This document shows positions 7,446-15,791 of a DNA stretch of 27,655 nucleotides, one piece after another. Both the position numbers and the translations under genes were made by a program. The stretch spans positions 1-27,655 of the forward strand of contig JBGPYM010000011.1 of assembly GCA_041493205.1 (NCBI GenBank). The letters run 5' to 3'. Each line of letters opens with the position of its first letter. The stretch's first letter is position 1. Source of the stretch: JBGPYM01 sp041493205 (GTDB lineage Bacteria; Bacteroidota; Ignavibacteria; UBA10030; UBA6906). The notes below the pieces were generated by a model that saw only the letters and a list, made by a program, of their open reading frames with translations, was not told the origin of the DNA and searched no databases.

Positions 7446-8126
7446 TCAGAAGTAGTAGCTGAGCCCGATCCGGGCCCCGGCGGCAAAGAAATTGAGGGTT
7501 GTCCCCCCTCCCCCGCTCGCCCTGCCCGGCGAAATTCCCGAAGGGTTCGTGAGTTCGCCGATGAACGACCACCGGAGGTTGGCGCCCAGAAACGCGTAAA
7601 GGTGCTCCCCGAACGCTGTATTGGCCTCGAGTTCCGTCAGCACGCCACCCCCTGTTCCGGAAAAGCGCTGGTCGATCGTCAGGTATTTCTCGGCAAGGGC
7701 ACCGGCGTAATAGCCGCCGCCCGCGCCGATTTTCAGATTGTAGAGCCCGCGCTCGGCGATCACGTACTGAAGAATGACAGACGGCATATGCGCGGTCACG
7801 CTGAAATCGGCTTCCCCCAGAAACGACCCCACGGAATAAGATCCGGTGAGGAATGCATACTCCACCTTGATAATCCACTCATCGGTAAGGGGGAAGGATG
7901 CCGCTGCAAAGAATTCCGCCATCGCGTGGAACTGCGCCACGCGCTCGGCGGGGACTGCGGAGGCGTTGACAAGATCGACCACATCGCGCGCTGTAAGGTA
8001 GAGCACACCCATGCCCGCCGCGAGTCCCGGCCGCGGCAATGGCCCTGGTGCATCCCCGCCGGGAGCGGGTGCACCTGCTGCCCGGCAGCTGAAAATCAGG
8101 CCGGCAATGATGAGAGCATGCCGCAT
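7446..8126 (-). CDS. Exported protein, probable outer-membrane beta-barrel
   Basis: A 226-residue protein of no family I can name. It begins with a signal peptide, MRHALIIAGLIFSC, where the Cys could be a lipobox cysteine although the context IFSC is not classic, followed by a Gly/Pro/Ala-rich segment. The rest alternates polar and hydrophobic residues with many Gly and aromatic residues. It ends in GARIGLSYYF, the terminal aromatic residue typical of outer-membrane beta-barrels recognised by BamA. The ATG at 8126 is chosen because GGAGG lies eight bases upstream and it falls right after the stop of the preceding gene; an in-frame ATG at 8183 lies inside that gene. Position in an operon with LolA-like and cyclophilin genes supports an envelope location. 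A small OmpW- or opacity-like barrel is possible but unproven. Confidence 0.7.
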   Translation of the reverse strand: MRHALIIAGLIFSCRAAGAPAPGGDAPGPLPRPGLAAGMGVLYLTARDVVDLVNASAVPAERVAQFHAMAEFFAAASFPLTDEWIIKVEYAFLTGSYSVGSFLGEADFSVTAHMPSVILQYVIAERGLYNLKIGAGGGYYAGALAEKYLTIDQRFSGTGGGVLTELEANTAFGEHLYAFLGANLRWSFIGELTNPSGISPGRASGGGGTTLNFFAAGARIGLSYYF

Positions 8127-8127
8127 C

Positions 8128-9177
8128 TCAGGTGCCTCCCCCCGGGGTCTCTCCAAACGCCTCCGAGGTCCGGATCTGATCACGGAGCAGGTAGTAGAGC
8201 CCGAGGACCGTGGTGCTCAGATATCCCGCGGCATGCGTCACCGTCGCATAGCTGAGCGCAAGGGGCGGGTCGACGCCAAAGAGCTTGACCAGCGACTGGG
8301 AGGTGAATGCGTGATAGCCCCCCGTCGCACCGGGGGTGGGAATCGCGACCCCGATGCTGGAAATCGTCTGGACCACCACGGCGGCAGACATGCCGAGGTT
8401 CCCGAGCCCGAAGGCATAGAAGGCCACATACACCATGAGGATGTAGAGCCCCCAGACGGCAGCACTCAGGAAGAGGATAACCGCGAAGTTGGCCGGGCGG
8501 GTGAGAAACAGGAAACCGTCGAGGAAGGAATGCACCAGCCGCTCCATGCGCCGGGCGATTCCCGCGGGGACGACACGAGCACAGAGGGCGAGCAGCTGGT
8601 CGGTCCAGTCTCTCCGCACCATCAACAGCACGAGGAATGCAACGCCGCCGGCCGTGACCGCGGCAATGACGATACCTGCCTCATGCAGCCAGGGAAACGA
8701 TTCGATCAGCGGTCCGGCGTAGATGAACGGCAGGAGCACCACCAGGCAGAGGAATGTGAACGTATCAATGGCGCGCTCCACGATGATGGTACCGAACGCG
8801 GAGGACTTGGAGATTCCCTCGAGTTTGCCGATGACATAGGGACGGACGAGCTCTCCCGCGCGCGGGAGAAGGTTGTTGAAAAGATAACCGACCATGACGC
8901 CCGCGAAGAGATTCCGGATGCCGATGCCGTGCTTGATCGGCTCCAGCAGAAACCGCCAGCGGAGCGCGCGCACCCAGTGACTCAGGACCAGGATGGCCAC
9001 CATGAGCGCGATCCATCCGTAATTGGCGCCCCGGATCGCGGCGGCCAGTGCCGCAGGGTCTGTCCCGCGGAATGCCACCCAGAGGAACAGGAGCGTCAGG
9101 ACGCCGCTGAGTGCGTACTGGAGGAAGCGCCGGCCGCGGGGGGCGGCAGGCGCGGGACGCCGGACCTCATCGGACAC
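8128..9177 (-). CDS. YbhN/AglD-type integral membrane protein (lysylphosphatidylglycerol synthase TM region family)
   Basis: A 349-residue polytopic protein with about eight hydrophobic segments. It matches the UPF0104 / LPG synthase transmembrane-region family. Signature runs are YLFNNLLPRAGELVRPYVIG (about residues 98-117), SSAFGTIIVERAIDTFTFL (124-142), and the later SSIGVAIPTPGATGGYHAFT with the family's PTPGG/A-like loop. Members have been implicated in lipid or lipid-linked substrate movement across the membrane, but the substrate of this one is unknown. The soluble aminoacyltransferase domain of MprF is absent, so it is not a lysyl-PG synthase. The start is GTG at 9177, set by AAGGAGG just upstream and by the LolA-like stop 9 bases before. 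Its stop is followed by the next ATG after one base. Confidence 0.85.
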   Translation of the reverse strand: MSDEVRRPAPAAPRGRRFLQYALSGVLTLLFLWVAFRGTDPAALAAAIRGANYGWIALMVAILVLSHWVRALRWRFLLEPIKHGIGIRNLFAGVMVGYLFNNLLPRAGELVRPYVIGKLEGISKSSAFGTIIVERAIDTFTFLCLVVLLPFIYAGPLIESFPWLHEAGIVIAAVTAGGVAFLVLLMVRRDWTDQLLALCARVVPAGIARRMERLVHSFLDGFLFLTRPANFAVILFLSAAVWGLYILMVYVAFYAFGLGNLGMSAAVVVQTISSIGVAIPTPGATGGYHAFTSQSLVKLFGVDPPLALSYATVTHAAGYLSTTVLGLYYLLRDQIRTSEAFGETPGGGT

Positions 9178-9186
9178 CTCGCCTCC

Positions 9187-9834
9187 TTAGCGCAGGTCCA
9201 CCACTTCAACCCCTTCGGGGATTTTCAACGTAAAGCGTGCATCGGGAATGCCGGTATTGATCCGTATGTCGCTGACGGAGTATGTCGTCTCTTTGCCGTT
9301 CACGTCCGTGACTTCGGCCTTCCGGATGAGCCAGGTTTCCGTGTCGATCCAGAGCCGGAGGCTGGCCACGAGCATGTGCTCGCCCCGCGGGGCAAGCTTG
9401 AGGATCGCCATGTCGGCGCCTTCGATGTTCTCGTGTCCGATCACGGTCGGAGCATACTCACCCGGAGCGCCGCTCAGGATCCGTTCCGGGGAGAGCGTGC
9501 GCTCATTCTGCCGGAACACATCGATGAGGACCTGCTTGTTCGGCACGGAGTACGACCAGACCGTCACCCCGTCGGTGACGATGACCTGGTCCTCCATTTC
9601 AATACGGTACTTGTTTTCCTTCTTCAGAGCGAGGGTGCCGTGCGCCTGATGCTCGATCTTGGCGACGGCAAAGCGGGTCCGTTGCGAAAACGAGAGTTCG
9701 GCATCCCGGATGGAGTCGTACTTTTTGCGGACCCTTCCAAGGATTTCGTCGGGCGTGTCCCCCGCGCGCACGGGCGCGGGTGCGAGCGCCAGGACGCCGC
9801 ATATCCCGAGGAGCGTATGCGCGAAGGCGTTCAT
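9187..9834 (-). CDS. LolA-like outer-membrane lipoprotein carrier protein
   Basis: A 215-residue periplasmic protein. Residues 1-24 form a signal peptide (hydrophobic LLGICGVLALAPA, cleavage likely after PVRA). The mature part has the LolA-type open-barrel pattern: EILGRVRKKYDSIRDAELSF (30-49) at the N-terminus, then paired beta strands including GTLALKKENKYRIE, VTDGVTVWSYSVPNKQVLI, the loop LSPERILSGAP, LRLWIDTETWLIRKAEVTD, and a final ARFTLKIPEGVEVVDL. LolA family proteins carry lipoproteins from the LolCDE exporter to the outer membrane. The closest general resemblance is to the LolA-like proteins annotated in Bacteroidota, so LolA function is likely rather than proven. It starts 7 bases after ftsK, an arrangement seen in several bacterial groups. 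Confidence 0.86.
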   Translation of the reverse strand: MNAFAHTLLGICGVLALAPAPVRAGDTPDEILGRVRKKYDSIRDAELSFSQRTRFAVAKIEHQAHGTLALKKENKYRIEMEDQVIVTDGVTVWSYSVPNKQVLIDVFRQNERTLSPERILSGAPGEYAPTVIGHENIEGADMAILKLAPRGEHMLVASLRLWIDTETWLIRKAEVTDVNGKETTYSVSDIRINTGIPDARFTLKIPEGVEVVDLR

Positions 9835-9841
9835 TGTCCGG

Positions 9842-12268
9842 TCATGGATTGTTGAGTATCACGTCAAGTTCTGCTTCCGTCTCCACGAGGACCTCGCGCG
9901 CTTTGCTTCCATCATACGGGCCGACGACGCCTGCCGCTTCGAGCTCGTCGACGAGCCGTGCCGCGCGCGAGTACCCGACCTTCAGCCGCCGCTGGAGCAG
10001 GGACACGGAGCCCTGCTGGTGCCGCACCACCAGGCGCGCCGCCTCTTCAAACAGTTCGTCCCGCTCACCGCCGCCCGCGCCGTCCCCCCCCTTTTTCCGC
10101 TCGGCAATCGATGGGAGCACAAATGGTTTGCTGTACCCTGTCTGGCCGCCGATGTGATTGACGATCGCCTCGACTTCATCGGCCGAAATATACGCGTTCT
10201 GGAGCCGGACAGGCTTCGGACTCCCGCTCGGCAGGTAGAGCATATCGCCGTTCCCCAGGAGCTGCTCGGCGCCGTTCATATCCAGGATCGTCCGCGAGTC
10301 GGTTTTTGACGCCACCTGATATGCAATGCGCGCGGGGAAATTCGCCTTGATGACGCCGGTGATCACGTCGACGGACGGGCGCTGGGTAGCGACAATCAGG
10401 TGGATGCCCACGGCCCGGGCTAGCTGCGCAAGACGCGCGATCGGCTCTTCCACCTCGCGCGCGGCGGTGATCATCAGATCGGCAAGCTCGTCGATCACCA
10501 CCAGCAGGAACGGCATTTTACTGTGGGGCATCTCCTCCGACGGCTTCAGTCGTCCGGCCGCCAGACGCTCGTTGTAGTCCACGATGTTCCTCACGCCGGC
10601 CGACGCGAGCCGGTCGTACCGCTTTTCCATCTCGAGCTCGACGCCCCGGAGAGCCACCACAGAGTTGTTCGGCGTCGTGACAATGGTTTCGCCGATGTCC
10701 GGCGAGACGGCCAGGAAGTGGTTCTTGAGCCGGGCGTACTGGCTGAGCTCTATCTTTTTCGGATCGATGATGACCAGCTTGAGGTCCGACGGGTGGAGAC
10801 GGTAGAGGAGACTCGCCAGAATGGTGTTGATGCCCACGCTCTTGCCGGAGCCGGTGGAACCCGCGATCAGGAGGTGCGGCATTTTCGTGAGATCGTCGCA
10901 AAACACCTCCCCGGCAATGGTCTTCCCCAAGGCGAGCGGAAGGTGTGCCTTCATCTCACGGAACGAAACGGAATTGATAACGCTCCGGATCGTCACCAGG
11001 GAGCGGTGGGAGTTGGGGATCTCGACGCCGACCGCCGACCGGCCGGGGATCGGGGCCATGATCCTGATCCCGCGGGCTGCAAGCTTGAGCGCCATGTCAT
11101 TCTCGAGACTCACGATCCGGCTGATCTTCACGCCGCTGGCGGGGACAAGCTCATAGAGAGTAACCACCGGACCGGGGGTGACGCTGACGCTCTCAAGTTC
11201 CACGTCAAATTCGGCAAGCGTGGCGCGCAGCAGATCCGCGTTCGCCTTCAGCTCTTCGTCATCGACGTCCTCGCGGCCGGGCCGGGGGGGATCCAGGAGT
11301 TCCACGGAGGGGAACACATAGTCAATTTCTTCCGGCACGCCCGCGTTGTCGGCCGCGGATTCCTCGCGCAGCGTGGGGGCTCCGGTCGCCGCCGGGGGAA
11401 CCCCCACCTGATTGCTCACGGTGATCTTCAGGTCATCCGGGTCTCCCGTTATCCGTATGGGCCGCTTCAAACCGGCCGGCGAAGTGAAGGGAAGTTCCTG
11501 CTCCGCCGGTTCTTCTGACGGAGGTTTTGCCACGGTGATGCGTGCCGCCTGTCCGGCGGAAGCCCTGCGGGATTCCTCCTGTTCCTGCCGCCGCTCCTTC
11601 GATTCCTGCAGGGCAGCCGCCCTTCGCGAAAACCAGTCGGCCACACGCATGGCCACCAGCCTGATCCGTTCCGCCGTCTCGCGCAGATCCAGGTCCGTCG
11701 CCACGACGGCTGTCACCAGCAGGCCGGCAACGAGCACGATGGCCCCTCCGGCTTTCCCGAGCAATTGCGTGAGCACGGACGCGATGAAATCACCGGTAAT
11801 GCCGCTCCATTCCATCGAGGGCCCTCCCGGCGATGCGATCAGGCGGATCATGCCGAACGCGCCCGACGTGAGCAGGGTGAGGATCAGCGTGTAGTTTGTA
11901 ATAATGAGGGGCGCATGGACGTCGCGCCGCAGCAGGAGCGTCCATCCCCAGAGGAGCATCAGCACTGGGAAGGCGATGACCGCGTAACCAACGGTGGAGC
12001 GGAGGAGAATGTCGGAGAGGATGCCGCCGACCAGGCCGAGGCCGTTATGCACGACATCCGCCCGCGCACGGAGCGCGGGATCCCCCGAGAAGAGTTTCAG
12101 GAGATCGCCGCCGCGCAAGCCTGCGACGGCAGCCTCGTCGGCGGGGTCGTACGTGACCAGAGCGATGAGCACGAGCGCCGCCACCACCATCATCAGCACT
12201 GCGAGGAGCGCGGTGCGGCGTCCCCCCTTCGATCCGGCATCGCTGCGGCTGCGCGCCTGCTGTGTCAT
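9842..12268 (-). CDS. ftsK: DNA translocase FtsK/SpoIIIE
   Basis: An 808-residue division-linked DNA pump that moves chromosome ends through the closing septum. The N-terminal ~190 residues contain about four membrane helices, starting with TALLAVLMMVVAALVLIALV. A linker rich in Glu, Pro and Ala follows (about 190-330), then the alpha/beta motor. Visible motor motifs are Walker A AGSTGSGKSVG (near residue 469), Walker B LLVVIDELADLMI (near 585) and VDVITGVIKANFPARIAYQV. A C-terminal winged-helix gamma domain (about 739-808, with SLLQRRLKVGYSRAARLVDE) would read KOPS-like sequences. The open frame extends 37 codons further upstream, but the ATG at 12268 is chosen because it overlaps the comB TGA as ATGA and gives a normal N-terminus. 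The linker is shorter than in E. coli FtsK. Confidence 0.95.
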   Translation of the reverse strand: MTQQARSRSDAGSKGGRRTALLAVLMMVVAALVLIALVTYDPADEAAVAGLRGGDLLKLFSGDPALRARADVVHNGLGLVGGILSDILLRSTVGYAVIAFPVLMLLWGWTLLLRRDVHAPLIITNYTLILTLLTSGAFGMIRLIASPGGPSMEWSGITGDFIASVLTQLLGKAGGAIVLVAGLLVTAVVATDLDLRETAERIRLVAMRVADWFSRRAAALQESKERRQEQEESRRASAGQAARITVAKPPSEEPAEQELPFTSPAGLKRPIRITGDPDDLKITVSNQVGVPPAATGAPTLREESAADNAGVPEEIDYVFPSVELLDPPRPGREDVDDEELKANADLLRATLAEFDVELESVSVTPGPVVTLYELVPASGVKISRIVSLENDMALKLAARGIRIMAPIPGRSAVGVEIPNSHRSLVTIRSVINSVSFREMKAHLPLALGKTIAGEVFCDDLTKMPHLLIAGSTGSGKSVGINTILASLLYRLHPSDLKLVIIDPKKIELSQYARLKNHFLAVSPDIGETIVTTPNNSVVALRGVELEMEKRYDRLASAGVRNIVDYNERLAAGRLKPSEEMPHSKMPFLLVVIDELADLMITAAREVEEPIARLAQLARAVGIHLIVATQRPSVDVITGVIKANFPARIAYQVASKTDSRTILDMNGAEQLLGNGDMLYLPSGSPKPVRLQNAYISADEVEAIVNHIGGQTGYSKPFVLPSIAERKKGGDGAGGGERDELFEEAARLVVRHQQGSVSLLQRRLKVGYSRAARLVDELEAAGVVGPYDGSKAREVLVETEAELDVILNNP

Positions 12269-13035
12269 CAGGGTGTCACGGGTTGATCGGTGGGTTCTTT
12301 CGCCGCCTGCTCGCGCTTCAGCTTGATCACATTGCCGTCGAGTTGCGGCAGCACCGGCATGGTGTCGACGCCGGCACACGTCTTCAGGTCATCGCCGAAA
12401 CCGATGCTCTGAAGGTAACGCCCGTGGTCGGATGATTTGATCATCTTCAGGATCCCCCGTCCGAATGTTTTGAAGAGCGCACGTGCGGCCAGGGCGGCGT
12501 CGGCGAGCTCGACCTCGAACGGTGCGTCCTCGATCAGCTTTGCGATCAGCATTCCGGCACACACGGTGTCTTCCATGGAAAGCACGCCGTTGTTTCCCGC
12601 GCACACCACCGTGCAATCGCGAGGGTTCTGGCGCAGGGCTCCCGCGACCGCCGACACATTGACGAAGGCACAGACAAAAAGCTCGCGCGCATAGCGCGCT
12701 TTCACCATCGCCTGTGCGCCGTTGGTGGAGCTGAAGATGATCGACTTGCCACGGACGCGCTCTTCCGAGTACTCGCCGGGAGAATTTCCGAGACTGAAAC
12801 CCTCGACCATCCTGCCGTTCCGTTCGCCGCCCAGGAGCGTCACGTCGCCGAAAAGGTTACCGGAGATTTTCACCGCTGATTCGACCGTGTCCACCGGGAT
12901 GATCTCCCGCGCGCCGTTGGTGAGGGCCGCCGCGATCGACGTGCATGCACGCAAAACATCGATGACGACAACGGTTTTATCCCGGAGCGCCAGCTCGTCT
13001 GTCTGGTGCGGCGTCAGGTGAAGGTCGATCCGCAT
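12268..13035 (-). CDS. comB: 2-phosphosulfolactate phosphatase family protein (ComB)
   Basis: A 255-residue cytoplasmic protein of the ComB family, Mg-dependent acid phosphatases that convert 2-phosphosulfolactate to sulfolactate. In methanogens this is the second step of coenzyme M synthesis; in bacteria the role is mostly unassigned. Family signatures seen are VVVIDVLRACTSIAAALTNG (residues 22-41), LLGGERNGRMVEGFSLGNSP (67-86), the SSTNGAQAM run (102-110) and VVCAGNNGVLSMEDTVCAG. The length is normal for the family. The ATG at 13035 lies 5 bases after the gcvT stop, and its TGA overlaps the ftsK ATG, so it is translationally coupled to both neighbours. No comA or other sulfonate genes are in the window, so the actual substrate here is uncertain. 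Confidence 0.87.
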   Translation of the reverse strand: MRIDLHLTPHQTDELALRDKTVVVIDVLRACTSIAAALTNGAREIIPVDTVESAVKISGNLFGDVTLLGGERNGRMVEGFSLGNSPGEYSEERVRGKSIIFSSTNGAQAMVKARYARELFVCAFVNVSAVAGALRQNPRDCTVVCAGNNGVLSMEDTVCAGMLIAKLIEDAPFEVELADAALAARALFKTFGRGILKMIKSSDHGRYLQSIGFGDDLKTCAGVDTMPVLPQLDGNVIKLKREQAAKEPTDQPVTP

Positions 13036-13040
13036 GGGGC

Positions 13041-14123
13041 TTATTTCTTGATGAAGGGGAGGGGAACGACCATTGCAGGGGATTCATGGTCGCGGATCAC
13101 AACCGCGACCGCCGTGCCCACCTTTGCGTTGACGGCATCGATATACCCCATGCCGATCCCCTTGTCGAGCACGGGTGAAAACGTTCCGGAGGTGACCTTT
13201 CCTGCGGCCGATCCCGCAGCCCTGATCGGATATCCCTGCCGCGGAAATGCGCGGTCCTCGAGGGCAAACCCGACCAGCCTGCGCTTCACCCCTTCCTGTT
13301 TCGCTTTGACGATTGGCCCCTTCCCGATAAACTCCCCCTTCTCTGTTTTCGTGATCCACCCCAGGCCGGCTTCAATCGGGTTGGTGGTCTGGTCGATGTC
13401 GTGCCCGTAGAGGCAAAACCCCATTTCGAGGCGAAGCGTGTCCCTGGCGCCGAGTCCGACAGGACCGATGCCGTGGGGGCGTCCCGCATCCATCAGTGCG
13501 TTCCAGACCCTGGTGCCCGTCGGTACATCCGACGGAAAATAAAGCTCGAAACCGAGCTCTCCCGTATACCCCGTCCGGGAGATGACCATGTCGACTCCCG
13601 CAATCGTGCCGCGCATCCAGTGATAATACTGCAGTCCGGTGAGATCGGTGGAGCAAAGCCCCTTCAGCGTCATGAGGGATTTCGGACCCTGCACCGCCAG
13701 GAGCGAAAATTCATCCGACCGGTCGCGGAGGATGACATCGCCGCTGAGCTGCTGCTTCATCCAGGCGACGTCCTTCGCGATGTTGGCGGCGTTGATCACC
13801 AGCAGGTAGTGATCTCCCATGTTATACACCAGGAGGTCGTCCACAATGCCGCCGTCCTCGTAGCACATGGCCGAGTATTGCACCCCCCCGGGGGCAAGTT
13901 TCGAGGCGTCGTTGACCGTGATGTGCTGGATGAAGCCGAGGGCGTCGTTCCCCCTGACTTCCACCTCCCCCATGTGCGAGACGTCGAAGACGCCTACCGC
14001 TTCCCGGACGCGTTTGTGTTCTTCGATGATGCCCGTATACTGGACAGGCATGTCATAGCCGGCGAACTCGACGATCTTGGCGCCGAGCGAGCGGTGCACC
14101 TCATAGAATGCAGTACGTTTCAC
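13041..14123 (-). CDS. gcvT: Aminomethyltransferase (glycine cleavage system T protein)
   Basis: A 360-residue cytoplasmic T protein that transfers the methylene group from the aminomethyl-lipoyl H protein to tetrahydrofolate and releases ammonia. Sequence landmarks are KIVEFAGYDMPVQYTG (residues 16-31), GVFDVSHMGEVEVRG (44-58), GGIVDDLLVY (91-100, the region of the catalytic Asp and folate site), FSLLAVQGPKS, ISRTGYTGELGFELYF, RDTLRLEMGFCLYGHD, IEAGLGWITK, and the C-terminal barrel with GKVTSGTFSPVLDKGIGMGY. The length equals the usual ~360-370. The start is GTG at 14123 with GGAAAG upstream; the N-terminal sequence fits the family. gcvH and gcvP are not in the window. It follows rng by 33 bases and leads the ten-gene run. 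Confidence 0.95.
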   Translation of the reverse strand: MKRTAFYEVHRSLGAKIVEFAGYDMPVQYTGIIEEHKRVREAVGVFDVSHMGEVEVRGNDALGFIQHITVNDASKLAPGGVQYSAMCYEDGGIVDDLLVYNMGDHYLLVINAANIAKDVAWMKQQLSGDVILRDRSDEFSLLAVQGPKSLMTLKGLCSTDLTGLQYYHWMRGTIAGVDMVISRTGYTGELGFELYFPSDVPTGTRVWNALMDAGRPHGIGPVGLGARDTLRLEMGFCLYGHDIDQTTNPIEAGLGWITKTEKGEFIGKGPIVKAKQEGVKRRLVGFALEDRAFPRQGYPIRAAGSAAGKVTSGTFSPVLDKGIGMGYIDAVNAKVGTAVAVVIRDHESPAMVVPLPFIKK

Positions 14124-14156
14124 GAGCTTTCCAATGCTGGGCCGATGGAACGGGAA

Positions 14157-15791
14157 TTACTTGAACAGATCCGTGATATCCTTCCCCTGCTTCTTCGAGA
14201 CCATCCGGAACTCCCCGATCATGACCGCCGGGTCGGCTTCCAGATGGATCCAGACGAAATACTTGAGCATGATCCTGCGCAGACGGCTGATGGTCCCGGC
14301 ACGCAGCACGTCCGCAAGCTGGGGATTGACCCGGAGGGTCAGCTTCGATTCCCGCGTCTCGGTTTTGAATCGGTGAATCCACCGTTCGATCTGGTTGAGG
14401 GTGGTGGTCTTCGACTGCACGAGACCGGTCCCTCCGCATGCCGGGCATGGCTCGCTGAAGCTGTGCAGGATGTTCTGCCGGATGCGCTGGCGCGTGATCT
14501 GCACGAGGCCGAATTCCGTCATCGGGAGAACGGTGACCTTCGCGCGGTCTTTCCGGAATTCTTTTTTGAGTTCCTCGTACACCTTCCGCTTATTCCGTTC
14601 GTCGTCGAGATCGATGAAGTCACAGACGATGATGCCCCCCATGTCGCGCAGGCGGAGCTGGCGGGTGATTTCACGCGCGGCTTCCAGATCCGTGCGAAGC
14701 GAATTCAGCTCCTGTTCGCGCTTTGCCGCATACCGCCCGCTGTTGACGTCGATGACCACCATCGCCTCTGTCGGCTCGATGATGATATAGCCGCCGCTTT
14801 TCAGCCAGACCTTACGGGCCAGGGTGGTCTCGATTTCCTTTTCGATCCCGTAGACATCGAAGATCGGCCTCCGGTCCTTGTGGAGCTCGATCTTGTCGAG
14901 AAGCTGGGCCGAGGTGTACTTGATGTAGGCGCGGATCTCCTTGTGCAGCCTGCGCGAGTCGACGACCACCCGGGTCACGTCGTTCGAGAACAGGTCCCGG
15001 ATGACGCTCGAGGTCGTGGACATGTCCTTATAGAGGAGACACGGTGCCTGTTCGCTCTTGACCGTCTTTTCGACTTCACGCCAGGTGTCGATGAGGTCCT
15101 TCAGATCGTTCGTCAGCGAGGAGTCATCCTTCCCTTCGGCCACGGTGCGGATGATGGCGCCGAACCCTTCCGGAAGAATTGCCTGGACGATCTTGCGCAG
15201 CCTGCGCTTCTCTTTGAAGCTGTTGATTTTTTTCGAGATTCCGATTTTCCCGTCGAACGGGAGCAGGACGAGGAACCGGCCGGCGAGTGACACCTCGGAC
15301 GTCACGCGCACGCCCTTCTTCCCGACCGGCTCCTTGGTAATCTGAACGATGATTTCCTGCCCTTTTTCGAGATGGATGTCCCGTCGGGGAGGACGCTGGT
15401 GCTGATCGGATCCGTTGCCGCGGTCGCGGGGGGGAGGGGGGACGTGTTGTGGGGGGGGTTCGGGATCGTGCTGCTGATGCTCTCCCGTTGCGACGTCTGC
15501 GGTCTCCTTCTGCTCCTCCTCCCCTTCGTCGTCGTCGCTGAGCAGGGCTGAGTATTCTTCGAACCGGTTCCCTATGTCGGAGAAATGCAGGAACCCGTCC
15601 TGTCCCAACCCCAGATCGATAAATGCAGCCTTGATGCCGGGCATCACCTTGGCAACTTTGCCAAGGTAGATGTCGCCGACCATTTTCTCTTTATTGGCAG
15701 TCTCGACGAAGAGTTCTGCCAGGCGCCCGTCCTCCGTAATCGCTATACGGGTTTCGTTGGCGGCCGCGTTGATGATTATTTCTTTCTTCAT
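14157..15791 (-). CDS. rng: Ribonuclease E/G family endoribonuclease
   Basis: A 544-residue RNase G-like enzyme for single-stranded AU-rich RNA, acting in rRNA maturation and mRNA decay. The N-terminus (MKKEIIINAAANETRIAI) and S1 domain (VGDIYLGKVAKVMPGIKAAF onward) are typical. The S1 domain is interrupted at about residues 83-139 by an acidic, then Pro/His/Gln-rich insertion. The catalytic DNase I-like part has VVIDVNSGRYA (near 348) and IVCDFIDLDDE (near 388), which supply the metal-binding aspartates. The zinc-link sequence is CPACGGTG (near 450), followed by the small domain. There is no long C-terminal degradosome scaffold, so it is RNase G-sized rather than full RNase E. The ATG at 15791 has only a weak ribosome site. 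A hairpin-rich leader lies upstream, which may matter because RNase E autoregulates through its 5' UTR in E. coli. Confidence 0.93.
   Translation of the reverse strand: MKKEIIINAAANETRIAITEDGRLAELFVETANKEKMVGDIYLGKVAKVMPGIKAAFIDLGLGQDGFLHFSDIGNRFEEYSALLSDDDEGEEEQKETADVATGEHQQHDPEPPPQHVPPPPRDRGNGSDQHQRPPRRDIHLEKGQEIIVQITKEPVGKKGVRVTSEVSLAGRFLVLLPFDGKIGISKKINSFKEKRRLRKIVQAILPEGFGAIIRTVAEGKDDSSLTNDLKDLIDTWREVEKTVKSEQAPCLLYKDMSTTSSVIRDLFSNDVTRVVVDSRRLHKEIRAYIKYTSAQLLDKIELHKDRRPIFDVYGIEKEIETTLARKVWLKSGGYIIIEPTEAMVVIDVNSGRYAAKREQELNSLRTDLEAAREITRQLRLRDMGGIIVCDFIDLDDERNKRKVYEELKKEFRKDRAKVTVLPMTEFGLVQITRQRIRQNILHSFSEPCPACGGTGLVQSKTTTLNQIERWIHRFKTETRESKLTLRVNPQLADVLRAGTISRLRRIMLKYFVWIHLEADPAVMIGEFRMVSKKQGKDITDLFK
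15420..15464. repeat. G/C homopolymer tracts inside rng
   Basis: On the + strand there are runs of 7 G (15428-15434), 6 G (15436-15441), 8 G (15451-15458) and 3 G (15462-15464); the coding strand is C-rich and encodes the proline-rich insertion of the RNase. Such tracts are prone to slippage and sequencing error and could form a G-quadruplex on the template strand. The reading frame is intact here. Confidence 0.6.

Noticed and set aside
8011..9855. A 614-codon open frame on the + strand
   Set aside because: It is antisense to the YbhN-type and LolA-like genes, which have clear family motifs. Its translation is Arg/Glu/His-rich low-quality sequence typical of antisense frames in GC-rich DNA.
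12269..12379. 37-codon N-terminal extension of FtsK
   Set aside because: It lies inside comB in another frame and is Arg/His-rich; the ATG at 12268 overlaps the comB stop and gives a normal N-terminus.
13401..15290. A 629-codon open frame on the + strand
   Set aside because: It is antisense to gcvT and rng, both unmistakable. The long frame reflects codon bias on the opposite strand.
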